From positions 1 to 20,191 of the IMG/VR virus record IMGVR_UViG_3300009176_000091: a DNA stretch of 20,191 bases. One strand, written 5' to 3'. Numbering within the stretch: the stretch's first letter is position 1; each line of letters starts with the position of its first letter. This stretch comes from a virus. This document shows, piece by piece, positions 14,469-20,191 of the stretch. The translations under genes were made by a program, and so were the position numbers. The notes under the pieces are model-generated. The model was not told the origin of the DNA. It saw nothing but the letters and a program-made list of their open reading frames with translations, and ran no database searches.

Positions 14469-16727
14469 TCAGGCCGCGATGACCCCGCGCGCCTTAATTG
14501 TCGGATTGGCGTAGTTGATTGTCTGCGCCGTCGCAGTGCTGCTCGCCGTGTCAGTCGTCGTGAACGTCATCTTATCTGGCGTGACCGCTGTCACGCGCGT
14601 CTTCAACGTAGCCGCAGCCGGCCCAGCAGTAGGAATGCTTATATAATTCCCCGGCATAAACCCAGCACTGGCTGTCGTGGTAAGAATGTTAGTTCCGCTC
14701 GTCATCGATCCAGTCCGGACCGTGCTCCCCATCGTGCCGGCAGCTGTAACTACATACCCCTCAACGCCTGCAGCCGTAGGCGTCACCTTATCGAACTTAT
14801 CCCCAACACGAACCGTCCTGCCATGCTGATGCCCATTGTCCTCAGTGCCATCAAAAACACCAGCAGTCGGCCAATACTCATAAACAGGCTCACCAAGACA
14901 CCTATTACCCCCAATAGCCGGAAACGCCTTGAACATGTATCCAAACGTGAAGCTTACCGCGCTAGCTAACGGCTTGGAAAACAAGTTATCCTGAACTCGA
15001 ATGTTGTCACCATAAAAGCCGCGCGCCCCGCTGTCATTCCCCAGCCTCAAATCAAAGTTGTCTATATTAAGAAACGTGTTCCCAGAAATATCAATGTTAT
15101 CAGCAGGCGTCTCGACCCCAGGTAAATCAAAATCTCCACACCCCTCGATCAACACACCTGTGGCAAAATTGTCAAATGTATTACCAATAATCCTAATAGC
15201 CCCACGCTCCAACGTTTTCCCATTAAAATTGTCATCCTCAATACCATAAACACCATCATCCAGCGCTGGCCGGTTAGGACTGTGAAAGTAATTTCCAGAA
15301 ATATTCATCGACCTTATGCGATTAGAAATAGTCCTAATGCCATTCTCACTCATATTAGTAGCGACATTCCCCGTAACGCTTACCACATCACTGTCACCCG
15401 TCAGTGTTAAAAACCTACCGTCACAATGGTCCACAACATTATTTGCGATTAGGACATTACCATTTGCCACAAGCCCGTTGTCGTCATACCCTTGATCGCT
15501 TGGTCCCCCGACTGAGGCAAAGGCACCCCCACAATAGGTCGCGCGATTGCCGACGATAGCAACATTCCTGCCGCGAAAATCAAACGCCCCACCCCGGCCA
15601 GAGATTATCGTATTGCCGGCAAACAGCGCGTCTGCCGCCTGATGGCAGATGAACGGATTGGCGCAGGAGTGGGCGAGATTCCCAACCACGTTCAGGGCGC
15701 GGGTGACGACCGCCAGACCGTCCCCGCCGCCGCCGCCGTCCATGAAATGCCGATGCCGGTAGCCGATGTTTCGGGTGAAATCCTGCCCCTGCACACTGAC
15801 ATTGTTTATGAAATAGAACCACGGGCTAAGCGTCGCCCCCTGGTTCGACGCCGTGGTCAGATCTAGTCCCTGGCTGACGTTTCCGCTCACCTCAGAGTAT
15901 AAGACATGATTCAACATAAGCGCGAAGCTGGAGAAATTATTCCACCGGCAGTCGTTGATCTTGAGGCCACGAACGTAAAAGCATCCCAGTCCCCGCGCCG
16001 TGCTAGGAATGGAGCTTCCTAACCACGAGCTTCCCTGCGCCGGCCCCTCAAAGCCCAGGCCCTTGACATTAATCTTTTCGAGAAAATTCATCTTCGTAAG
16101 GGTCTGCGTGTTGGGCGACACAGACCCAAACGCCGCCCGCGTGTAGCTATCCAGAATCCCGCTCTCGAACGTGATCACATTGCCCGAGATGAACGAAATC
16201 TGGAGGAACTCTCCCTTCGTCGTCAGCCCATACCCAGACGCCCCCGAGATGCCGTTGAAATACTCTGTGGACGTGAACTTGCAGAAATCACCCACCGCAA
16301 AGTCGGCAGCGCTCGCAACCGTTATCTGCGTGTCCCCAATTGCCACGTCGTGCGTACATGTCGTCGTCGTAGCGCTGATCGACCCGCCAAAATGCAAGCC
16401 ATGCGCCCCCGTATCCAACCCTGTGCAGTCCAAAACGGACGAACCGTTTCCGTCTATCGTGATGTTTCCACGCCCGATGACGACCCCTGTGCCGGTAAGC
16501 TTATATCTCCCGTAGGGAAACAGCAGCGTCCCGCCCGTCAGCGCCACGTCGGCGATTGCTGCCTCGATTGCAGCGTTTGCACTCACTACACCAGTCGGAT
16601 CAACATTATAAATCGGGTCCATAATGTTGACCGGTGCCGTGGTTCCATAGGGGCCGGCCGTTGGTGCAAAGCCGATGGCTGGCGCAATGAGCGGCGGCTG
16701 TATCTCCCATCCGGTTACGGCTGCCAT
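14469..16727 (-). CDS. Right-handed beta-helix tailspike-like protein (first spike)
   Basis: A 752-aa protein from the ATG at 16727 (MAAVTGWEIQPPL). The frame is open to a TTG at 16778 but that start lacks a ribosome site; no strong site is visible for the ATG either. Residues 37-100 show the pectin-lyase-fold opening: NVDPTGVVSANAAIEAAIAD, GGTLLFPYGRYKL, ITIDGNGSSVLD. Residues about 145-170 (FTSTEYFNGISGASGYG) match the corresponding loop of the third spike. The body has beta-helix coils such as VAIVGNRATYCGGAF and MNISGNYFHS, then a switch near EYWPTAGVFDGTEDNGHQHG to a C-terminal beta domain. The coding stretch 14880-15480 is clearly poorer in G+C and uses AGG, ATA, AAT and ACT codons unlike its neighbours, suggesting acquisition by recombination. 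Confidence 0.85.
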   Translation of the reverse strand: MAAVTGWEIQPPLIAPAIGFAPTAGPYGTTAPVNIMDPIYNVDPTGVVSANAAIEAAIADVALTGGTLLFPYGRYKLTGTGVVIGRGNITIDGNGSSVLDCTGLDTGAHGLHFGGSISATTTTCTHDVAIGDTQITVASAADFAVGDFCKFTSTEYFNGISGASGYGLTTKGEFLQISFISGNVITFESGILDSYTRAAFGSVSPNTQTLTKMNFLEKINVKGLGFEGPAQGSSWLGSSIPSTARGLGCFYVRGLKINDCRWNNFSSFALMLNHVLYSEVSGNVSQGLDLTTASNQGATLSPWFYFINNVSVQGQDFTRNIGYRHRHFMDGGGGGDGLAVVTRALNVVGNLAHSCANPFICHQAADALFAGNTIISGRGGAFDFRGRNVAIVGNRATYCGGAFASVGGPSDQGYDDNGLVANGNVLIANNVVDHCDGRFLTLTGDSDVVSVTGNVATNMSENGIRTISNRIRSMNISGNYFHSPNRPALDDGVYGIEDDNFNGKTLERGAIRIIGNTFDNFATGVLIEGCGDFDLPGVETPADNIDISGNTFLNIDNFDLRLGNDSGARGFYGDNIRVQDNLFSKPLASAVSFTFGYMFKAFPAIGGNRCLGEPVYEYWPTAGVFDGTEDNGHQHGRTVRVGDKFDKVTPTAAGVEGYVVTAAGTMGSTVRTGSMTSGTNILTTTASAGFMPGNYISIPTAGPAAATLKTRVTAVTPDKMTFTTTDTASSTATAQTINYANPTIKARGVIAA

Positions 16728-16790
16728 GGAGATGCATATCCGAGGCCAACAATGGACATCGAGACACCTAGTTTTCAATCAGTGATTGGT

Positions 16791-16818
16791 ATTATCCCCG
16801 TGTCGGGGAGCACTTCAC
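16791..16818 (-). promoter_or_regulatory. Weak promoter candidate before the first spike gene
   Basis: In the largest intergenic gap (16728-16858), the minus strand has GATAAT at 16796-16791, 5 of 6 matches to the sigma-70 -10 box, and GTGAAG at 16818-16813 as a poor -35 with a 16-base spacer (3 of 6 matches). A 6-bp hairpin TCCCCG-ACA-CGGGGA (16795-16809) overlaps the spacer and could block or mark the site. The evidence is weak; it is listed because this is the only gap with room for a promoter before the spike block. Confidence 0.25.
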
Positions 16819-16858
16819 GCCTGCGCGCTCAACCCACGGTCGGCAAACCAAGATGCCG

Positions 16859-17035
16859 TCACCGCATCCCTGCGAGCCTTTTGCGCTCTAGAGCCGCCCG
16901 CATACGGGTCAGCAAGTCACGCTCGGGATGATGCTCGGCCATCACGGCGCATGCGGCAACGTCAGACGCGATGCACTTACGCCGCCACTGCTGCACGCTA
17001 TCCATAGATTCATTCTTGCCGCGTAGCCGCTTCAT
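16859..17035 (-). CDS. Small hypothetical protein translationally coupled to terL
   Basis: A 58-aa ORF starting MKRLRGKNESMDSVQQWRRK at an ATG that overlaps the terL stop (ATGA, 17035-17032), which decides the start although the frame is open further upstream. The protein is mostly basic and helical (RDLLTRMRAALERKRLAG) with three cysteine or histidine-containing spots (CIASDVAACA, AEHHPER). No family recognised. Overlap with terL suggests co-translation, perhaps an accessory packaging factor. Confidence 0.6.
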   Translation of the reverse strand: MKRLRGKNESMDSVQQWRRKCIASDVAACAVMAEHHPERDLLTRMRAALERKRLAGMR

Positions 17036-18420
17036 CTGTGCATCGCAGCCAGTCTTTTGCGCTTGTTGCGCTCGATGATGTCGACCAGCCTCGGCCCGAC
17101 CATCGTCCCGTCTGGCTTGCCTTCCCACTCCCACTTCGGAGCAGGCTTTGGAGGAGCCGCCTTTGGAAGTTCTCGCCAAGCCATGCCGAGGTAGCAGAAC
17201 GCCGAGCCTATGTGCTCCGACCAGTCCTTGACCGGGTTTGCGCGGAACGTCTTCAGCTCGTCGTCCCATTCACGGCGGTAGTTCCGCAGCCCGTCTATCC
17301 CGAGGGCACACCGCTCAGCATCGAAGACCGCGGCGTTGATGGTTTGCCGCGCCGCTTGCTGCCTGTCCGCTACGGCCACCTGCGGAATAACCCGTGGTTT
17401 CCTGCCGTTTTGCCGCATCATCTCGATACGAGACCGACCAGCACCCCAGTTGCCCGTCATGATGTCAAACGGAACGTAGTCGTCGCCGTGGTAGCCGCGC
17501 TTGCCAAGCTCCGCACACCAGTCCTGCAAGTCGTCGCTCTCAGGCCGGTAGAAGTCCACGATGCGCGGCTGGTTGCCCTTGCCAATCTGAAAGGCCCAGA
17601 TCGGGTTGTTGACAGCTTTGCCCAGGTCCCACGCCGTGTGAACCGGCTCGGTCCAGTCGATGTCGACAACGCAGATGCGCCCTTCCTGGTCGGCTCGGGA
17701 CATCTCGTGCCCGAAGTAGGCACCGAGGATGGCAGCGTCAAAGCTACAGAGGTATTCCTGCTCCCATAGCGCCCTGCCAGCGTCGTGTCCGTGCAGTGCC
17801 TGGTATTCGGCCAGGGCATCAGCCAACTGCCCCTCAGTGAGCGCCCCTGTGTCTCTGGCGCTCGATACCTCAGCAAACCATTCATGCGGCCGGCTCTTGG
17901 CAAGCTCGTACAGCGCATGAGCGTGGTTGCGACCGCGAGGAGTGGTGATGAACATCGCCCAGCCGCCGTTTTCCACGAGCATCGGCCGGTGATACGTCCA
18001 GGCGCTAGGGTTCGCCAAAGCCCATTCCGAGTAGACTATCCCCGCTTGGCCGGCCCCGACGACCGCGTTGTATCGGTCCGAGCCGATAAGCTGCCATGTG
18101 CTGCCGTTGTGCAGCCGGATGAACATCTCCTGCTCGTTGGTGTTGGCGCGAACGCTGGGCGGGAATGCCTCGTCGATCCTGCGCTTGCCCGTCCGCGCGT
18201 TGACCTGCGTCCAGAGCACCTTGCGAGCTTGTTCATACTCCGGAAGGCAATGCCAGTAGGAGCCGACGCGCCTGTGGGCCAACTCGCATGTGACGCTGAG
18301 TGCTATCTCATCCTTGCCCCAGCGGCGGTGGGCTATCTCGATGGCCCGTTTGCCCCCGTTGACCATGAAGCTGTGAAGAGGCTGCTGGTACTTGCGGATA
18401 CGGCGCTCAATGTGTGGCAA
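17032..18420 (-). CDS. terL: Terminase large subunit
   Basis: A 462-aa packaging motor ATPase and nuclease. The start is TTG at 18420; I accept it because RRIRKYQQPLHSFM, conserved at the beginning of this family, would be lost with the next ATG (residue 19), and AGGG lies just before the TTG. Walker A is the variant AHRRWGKDE (30-38). Walker B is GIVYSEWA (127-134). The coupling motif is ITTPRG (158-163). The nuclease part starts with HTAWDLG (261-267), with VDFYRPESDDL next and DWSEHIGSAFCYLG near the C-terminus, where acidic residues bind metal. The enzyme cuts and pumps phage DNA into the procapsid through the portal. It follows the DUF5681 and 54-aa ORFs and overlaps the latter by 14 bases. 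Confidence 0.95.
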   Translation of the reverse strand: MPHIERRIRKYQQPLHSFMVNGGKRAIEIAHRRWGKDEIALSVTCELAHRRVGSYWHCLPEYEQARKVLWTQVNARTGKRRIDEAFPPSVRANTNEQEMFIRLHNGSTWQLIGSDRYNAVVGAGQAGIVYSEWALANPSAWTYHRPMLVENGGWAMFITTPRGRNHAHALYELAKSRPHEWFAEVSSARDTGALTEGQLADALAEYQALHGHDAGRALWEQEYLCSFDAAILGAYFGHEMSRADQEGRICVVDIDWTEPVHTAWDLGKAVNNPIWAFQIGKGNQPRIVDFYRPESDDLQDWCAELGKRGYHGDDYVPFDIMTGNWGAGRSRIEMMRQNGRKPRVIPQVAVADRQQAARQTINAAVFDAERCALGIDGLRNYRREWDDELKTFRANPVKDWSEHIGSAFCYLGMAWRELPKAAPPKPAPKWEWEGKPDGTMVGPRLVDIIERNKRKRLAAMHR

Positions 18421-18571
18421 GCCCTGTCGCCTGCTGCATGAATGCCCTGATCTCTTCCTTAGACATGTCCTTTGGCGGGACGGATTGACGCCAGAGTGGA
18501 TGACTAGGGTGCTTCACCGAGCGAAGCATGCGCCGCATCCGAATGTTTCGCTGCCAGCGCTGCTCGGTCAT
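18407..18571 (-). CDS. Small basic ORF before terL
   Basis: A 54-aa ORF, MTEQRWQRNIRMRRMLRSVK at the start and KDMSKEEIRAFMQQATG near the end. GTGAG lies right before its ATG, which is only 1 base past the stop of the DUF5681 gene (18573). Its stop lies inside terL (14-base overlap). The N-terminal half is strongly basic, the second half is a short acidic helix. No family recognised. The tight overlap on both sides supports a real gene; it may bind DNA or the terminase. Confidence 0.6.
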   Translation of the reverse strand: MTEQRWQRNIRMRRMLRSVKHPSHPLWRQSVPPKDMSKEEIRAFMQQATGLATH

Positions 18572-18572
18572 C

Positions 18573-18830
18573 TCACTTCTCGTAGATTGTCTGGAACACC
18601 ACAGGCCCGCCGCCCTCGCCCGTTACCTCGACGCCCTGGACAGGCTTGCCACAGCCGCGGGAAAGCACGGCCTCTGAGGCTGCCAGCGCAACGCGCGCAT
18701 CTTCATGGCCGATCAGTTCGATCATCTTGGCGATAGCTTTCGGCGAGGCCGCCCGCGCGAGCTCCTTCAGCTCTGCAGTGCCTTTGGGCATGCCGCCTGG
18801 GTTGCCACTTTGCCCTTTCTGAAACTGCAT
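18573..18830 (-). CDS. DUF5681 protein, probable terminase small subunit
   Basis: An 85-aa protein beginning MQFQKGQSGNPGGMPKG, the DUF5681 signature (usually F-KKGQSGNPGGRPKG; here M replaces R). It continues with helices ELKELARAASPKAIAKMIEL and ARVALAASEAVLSRGCGKP, then a short beta tail (GGGPVVFQTIYEK). Proteins of this family are often found directly upstream of terL in phages and prophages of Proteobacteria and are thought to be small terminases or DNA-recognition proteins. Here it is one small ORF away from terL, which supports that role. It would bind the packaging start site and load TerL. Confidence 0.8.
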   Translation of the reverse strand: MQFQKGQSGNPGGMPKGTAELKELARAASPKAIAKMIELIGHEDARVALAASEAVLSRGCGKPVQGVEVTGEGGGPVVFQTIYEK

Positions 18831-18839
18831 TTTCTCAGA

Positions 18840-18857
18840 TGCCCTGCTTTCAGGGCA
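18840..18857 (-). other. Perfect 7-bp hairpin over the stop codon of the 52-aa ORF
   Basis: Minus-strand TGCCCTG-AAAG-CAGGGCA. The stop codon TGA of the 52-aa ORF is in the stem and loop junction, and the hairpin ends 10 bases before the DUF5681 ATG. No T-run follows, so it is not an intrinsic terminator. It could couple translation of the two genes or be an RNA-processing site. Confidence 0.45.
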
Positions 18858-19008
18858 CTACCCGCCACGGCCGGCGGAGCCATTCGATGAGCCAATCTCT
18901 TAGCTCGGGCGGAAATCTTGGGTCGGACGGTTGAAGACCGCTTTCCATAAGTTCGGCTGCCTTAAGACGGTTGGTCTTGTCTTCTTCCGATTCCGGTTCG
19001 CTTGGCAC
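18850..19008 (-). CDS. Small hypothetical protein (52 aa)
   Basis: An ORF below the usual length cut-off: GTG start at 19008 with ACAGG 6 bases upstream, sequence VPSEPESEEDKTNRLKAAEL then PSDPRFPPELRDWLIEWLRR and an end WRVVP. Acidic N-terminus, then a typical short amphipathic helix. It begins 3 bases after the stop of the 83-aa ORF (19012) and ends 19 bases before the DUF5681 gene, so it fills the gap exactly. No family recognised. Confidence 0.55.
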   Translation of the reverse strand: MPSEPESEEDKTNRLKAAELMESGLQPSDPRFPPELRDWLIEWLRRPWRVVP

Positions 19009-19011
19009 GGT

Positions 19012-19263
19012 TCACCTGTAGTCCGGGAAGGGGTAGCATTCGGAGCGGGTGTGGCGCTTTGGTTGGTTCCCCGATATTCTGGATGCCGTTTCCTGACACG
19101 TAGAGGCACCGCCAGCGCGCGTTGAGGGGTCGGGAGGTAGTTGGATAGCCCCAACCCCCTCAAGCGCGTCCCAGTAGCCTCTCTGTGCCTTTGCTATTTT
19201 ACTCGCCAACTCACGGATCCGGTCCATGATGTCGTCGAGGGCGTTTTCGCTGGGCTCGGTCAT
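19012..19263 (-). CDS. Small hypothetical protein (83 aa)
   Basis: ATG at 19263 overlaps the stop of a 12-codon ORF (ATGA). The first 40 residues form an acidic helix (DDIMDRIRELASKIAKAQRG, YWDALEGVGAIQLPPDPSTR) like many small phage proteins. The second half is polar and Cys/Arg-rich with no clear fold and could reflect a frameshift or disordered tail. No family recognised. Confidence 0.5.
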   Translation of the reverse strand: MTEPSENALDDIMDRIRELASKIAKAQRGYWDALEGVGAIQLPPDPSTRAGGASTCQETASRISGNQPKRHTRSECYPFPDYR

Positions 19264-19298
19264 TTGCAGCCCTTTTTGCCGGACTTCCTTTTGCTCAT
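19260..19298 (-). CDS. Leader mini-ORF, 12 residues (MSKRKSGKKGCK)
   Basis: ATG at 19298 with GGAG 6 bases upstream, 12 codons, stop TGA overlapping the ATG of the 83-aa ORF as ATGA. It lies just after the T-run of the terminator at 19313-19348. The peptide is very basic (6 Lys/Arg of 12, plus one Cys). It could be a leader whose translation couples to or controls the downstream ORF, or a chance product of a short gap; expression is not shown. Confidence 0.4.
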   Translation of the reverse strand: MSKRKSGKKGCK

Positions 19299-19312
19299 GG
19301 CGGGCTCCAACG

Positions 19313-19348
19313 AAAAAGGCCGGCGCGCTTTCAAAAGCACTGCCAGCC
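19313..19348 (-). terminator. Intrinsic terminator after the 178-aa gene
   Basis: Minus strand: GGCTGGC pairs with GCCGGCC (one G-U pair) and, after a bulged A, GTGCTT pairs with AAGCGC around a 4-base loop, followed by TTTTT. The stem starts one base after the TAG stop at 19350-19352. The plus-strand side has no T-run. It separates the replication-side genes from the packaging-side genes. Confidence 0.75.
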
Positions 19349-19349
19349 T

Positions 19350-19886
19350 CTATTTATCGCGCTTGGCATTTTTTGCTTTTCCTGTCAATCCCCAGTGAGT
19401 TGCGAGCGCATCTAATCCCCTAGCGAAATCGTCGAAACAGGCTCCGACGCCCTCGTCTCGGCAAACGCGGTTCACTGCGACCTCTGCAATTTTTCCAGCA
19501 GCTAGTAGGGCTGCGTGGGCTGCATGGAAGCGGCGTAGGAATTTCTCAATATGCTCCGTCGAGGCTTCTGAGGATTCTCCTGGGCTGCATCGTTCGTAGG
19601 CTGCCGGCTTGGTGACGCGGCGCTTACCGAGAATGAGCAGGTCGTATTCGTCGAGCATGAGCGCCCAGTCCGTTGCCGCCTTGAATTGGGAGGCGGTCAG
19701 CTGCTTGGTGAAAAACAATCGCCCGGCCAATGAACCCAATCTCTCGTCGAGCATCAACTCGGCCGCTCTATCGCGGTATTTGGCCCACTGAGCCGGAGTG
19801 CGCACGTCCTGCTGGTATTCGGCTGTCATGATTTTTCCTGTCGCTCCTCGCATTGCGTCTGTCCGTCTAGGCCGGCCTCGGCTCAT
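19350..19886 (-). CDS. Hypothetical phage protein (178 aa) after the helicase
   Basis: Start chosen at the ATG at 19886, which overlaps the helicase stop (ATGA); an in-frame ATG at 19913 would lie inside the helicase. It begins MSRGRPRRTDAMRGATG (an AT-hook-like GRPRR core), followed by RTPAQWAKYRDRAAELMLDE, RLGSLAGRLFFTKQLTASQF and AATDWALMLDEYDLLILGKR. The second half is mostly helical with two cysteines. In phages, small proteins with a basic N-terminus followed by a helical domain that includes RLGSxxGRLxxxxxLTxxQFxAA are found near terminase or replication genes as hypotheticals. DNA binding is plausible; the function is not known. Translation is probably coupled to the helicase. Confidence 0.75.
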   Translation of the reverse strand: MSRGRPRRTDAMRGATGKIMTAEYQQDVRTPAQWAKYRDRAAELMLDERLGSLAGRLFFTKQLTASQFKAATDWALMLDEYDLLILGKRRVTKPAAYERCSPGESSEASTEHIEKFLRRFHAAHAALLAAGKIAEVAVNRVCRDEGVGACFDDFARGLDALATHWGLTGKAKNAKRDK

Positions 19887-20191
19887 ATTTGCTGCGCCTG
19901 GTTTGGGATGCATTCGAAGCGCTGGGTCTTCGGATTGAGCCGCATCGGAATGCGACAGACGTAGCCTAGCTCCTCCTCACGGGCCTTCGCCTGCATCAGG
20001 CTCACGTCGTACAGCCGCTTGCCCTCAGGGGTGTGAAATTCCTTCCGATGAACCACAAACCCCTGATCCGGCACGTTGTCCCAATGCTTCGAGCCGGAAA
20101 TGTCCTCCAAGTATGGCTCCTGGGTTCGAAATTGAGCAGCCCGCTTCGCTGGATGCGAAATAACCATCACGTGGCAATTGCGCCTCGCCGC
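19883..20191 (-). CDS. Replicative DnaB/Twinkle-type helicase, C-terminus (partial, N-terminus beyond window)
   Basis: The frame is open from the stop at 19883 to the window edge (102 codons before the stop). It reads CHVMVISHPAKR, YLEDISGSKHWDNVPDQGFV, VHRKEF, then ARE-EELGYVCRIPMRLNPKTQRFE. In hexameric RecA-fold helicases and primase-helicases the same order occurs: V.VVaHPrK, DIsGSa.w.nkaD.g.vv.R, and a final R..ELG..g.v.l.f...t.rf. So this is the last third of the ATPase domain, including the motif around HP and the arginine-type region. It would unwind the phage replication fork. The ATG at 20170 is internal and not the true start. Confidence 0.85.
   Translation of the reverse strand, partial: AARRNCHVMVISHPAKRAAQFRTQEPYLEDISGSKHWDNVPDQGFVVHRKEFHTPEGKRLYDVSLMQAKAREEELGYVCRIPMRLNPKTQRFECIPNQAQQI

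Noticed and set aside
16728-16778. TTG at 16778 as the start of the first spike
   Set aside because: No ribosome site lies before it and the added 17 residues (Cys/Arg/Trp-rich) are unlike a spike start; the ATG at 16727 is preferred.
18900-19163. Minus-strand 87-aa frame between the 83-aa and DUF5681 genes
   Set aside because: It overlaps both the 83-aa and 52-aa ORFs in another frame, is Arg/Pro-rich and starts without a ribosome site; the two smaller ORFs fit the spacing better.

Overview
The window looks like the packaging and virion-assembly part of a tailed, podovirus-like phage genome (free phage or prophage cannot be told apart here). Every gene I can support is on the minus strand, so the biological order runs from high to low coordinates. 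G+C is high (39 of 60 bases in a hand-counted stretch of terL, 17341-17400). The DUF5681/terminase pair and the overall style suggest a proteobacterial, perhaps alphaproteobacterial, host; that is inference. No tRNA, integrase, lysis gene, CRISPR array or IS element was seen. Coding density is very high: genes are joined by ATGA, GTGA or TGATG overlaps, and the largest non-coding gap is about 130 bases.

Layout in reading order. (1) 20191-19313: the C-terminus of a replicative DnaB/Twinkle-type helicase, a hypothetical 178-aa gene, then a strong intrinsic terminator. (2) 19298-18407: a run of very small ORFs (12, 83, 52, 85 and 54 aa); the 85-aa one is a DUF5681 protein and probable small terminase. 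(3) 18420-16859: large terminase and a coupled 58-aa ORF. (4) 16727-11495: an adsorption block with two right-handed beta-helix tailspike-like proteins, a 134-aa structural protein and a 250-aa glycine-rich fibre-like protein. (5) 11495-9951: the N-terminal two thirds of a P22-like portal protein. (6) 9951-7214: two small proteins and a third beta-helix spike. (7) 7214-6486: a separate gene that reads as the missing C-terminal third of the portal, with a long Gln/Met-rich coiled coil. (8) 6453-3259: two small virion proteins, scaffold, major capsid protein and a probable decoration protein, ended by a GC-rich terminator. (9) 3189-1: a DUF115 plus SAM-methyltransferase fusion, two hypothetical proteins and a gp4-like head-tail adaptor cut by the window edge.

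Together the genes cover DNA packaging (TerS/TerL, portal), shell assembly (scaffold, capsid, decoration), the connector (adaptor) and host recognition (three spikes and the Gly-rich protein). The most unusual point is the architecture. Host-recognition genes normally sit downstream of the head genes. Here they are placed between terL and portal and even inside what is one portal gene in related phages, leaving the portal as two separately translated polypeptides joined by overlapping start/stop codons. The second notable item is a DUF115-methyltransferase fusion placed just after the capsid-decoration terminator.
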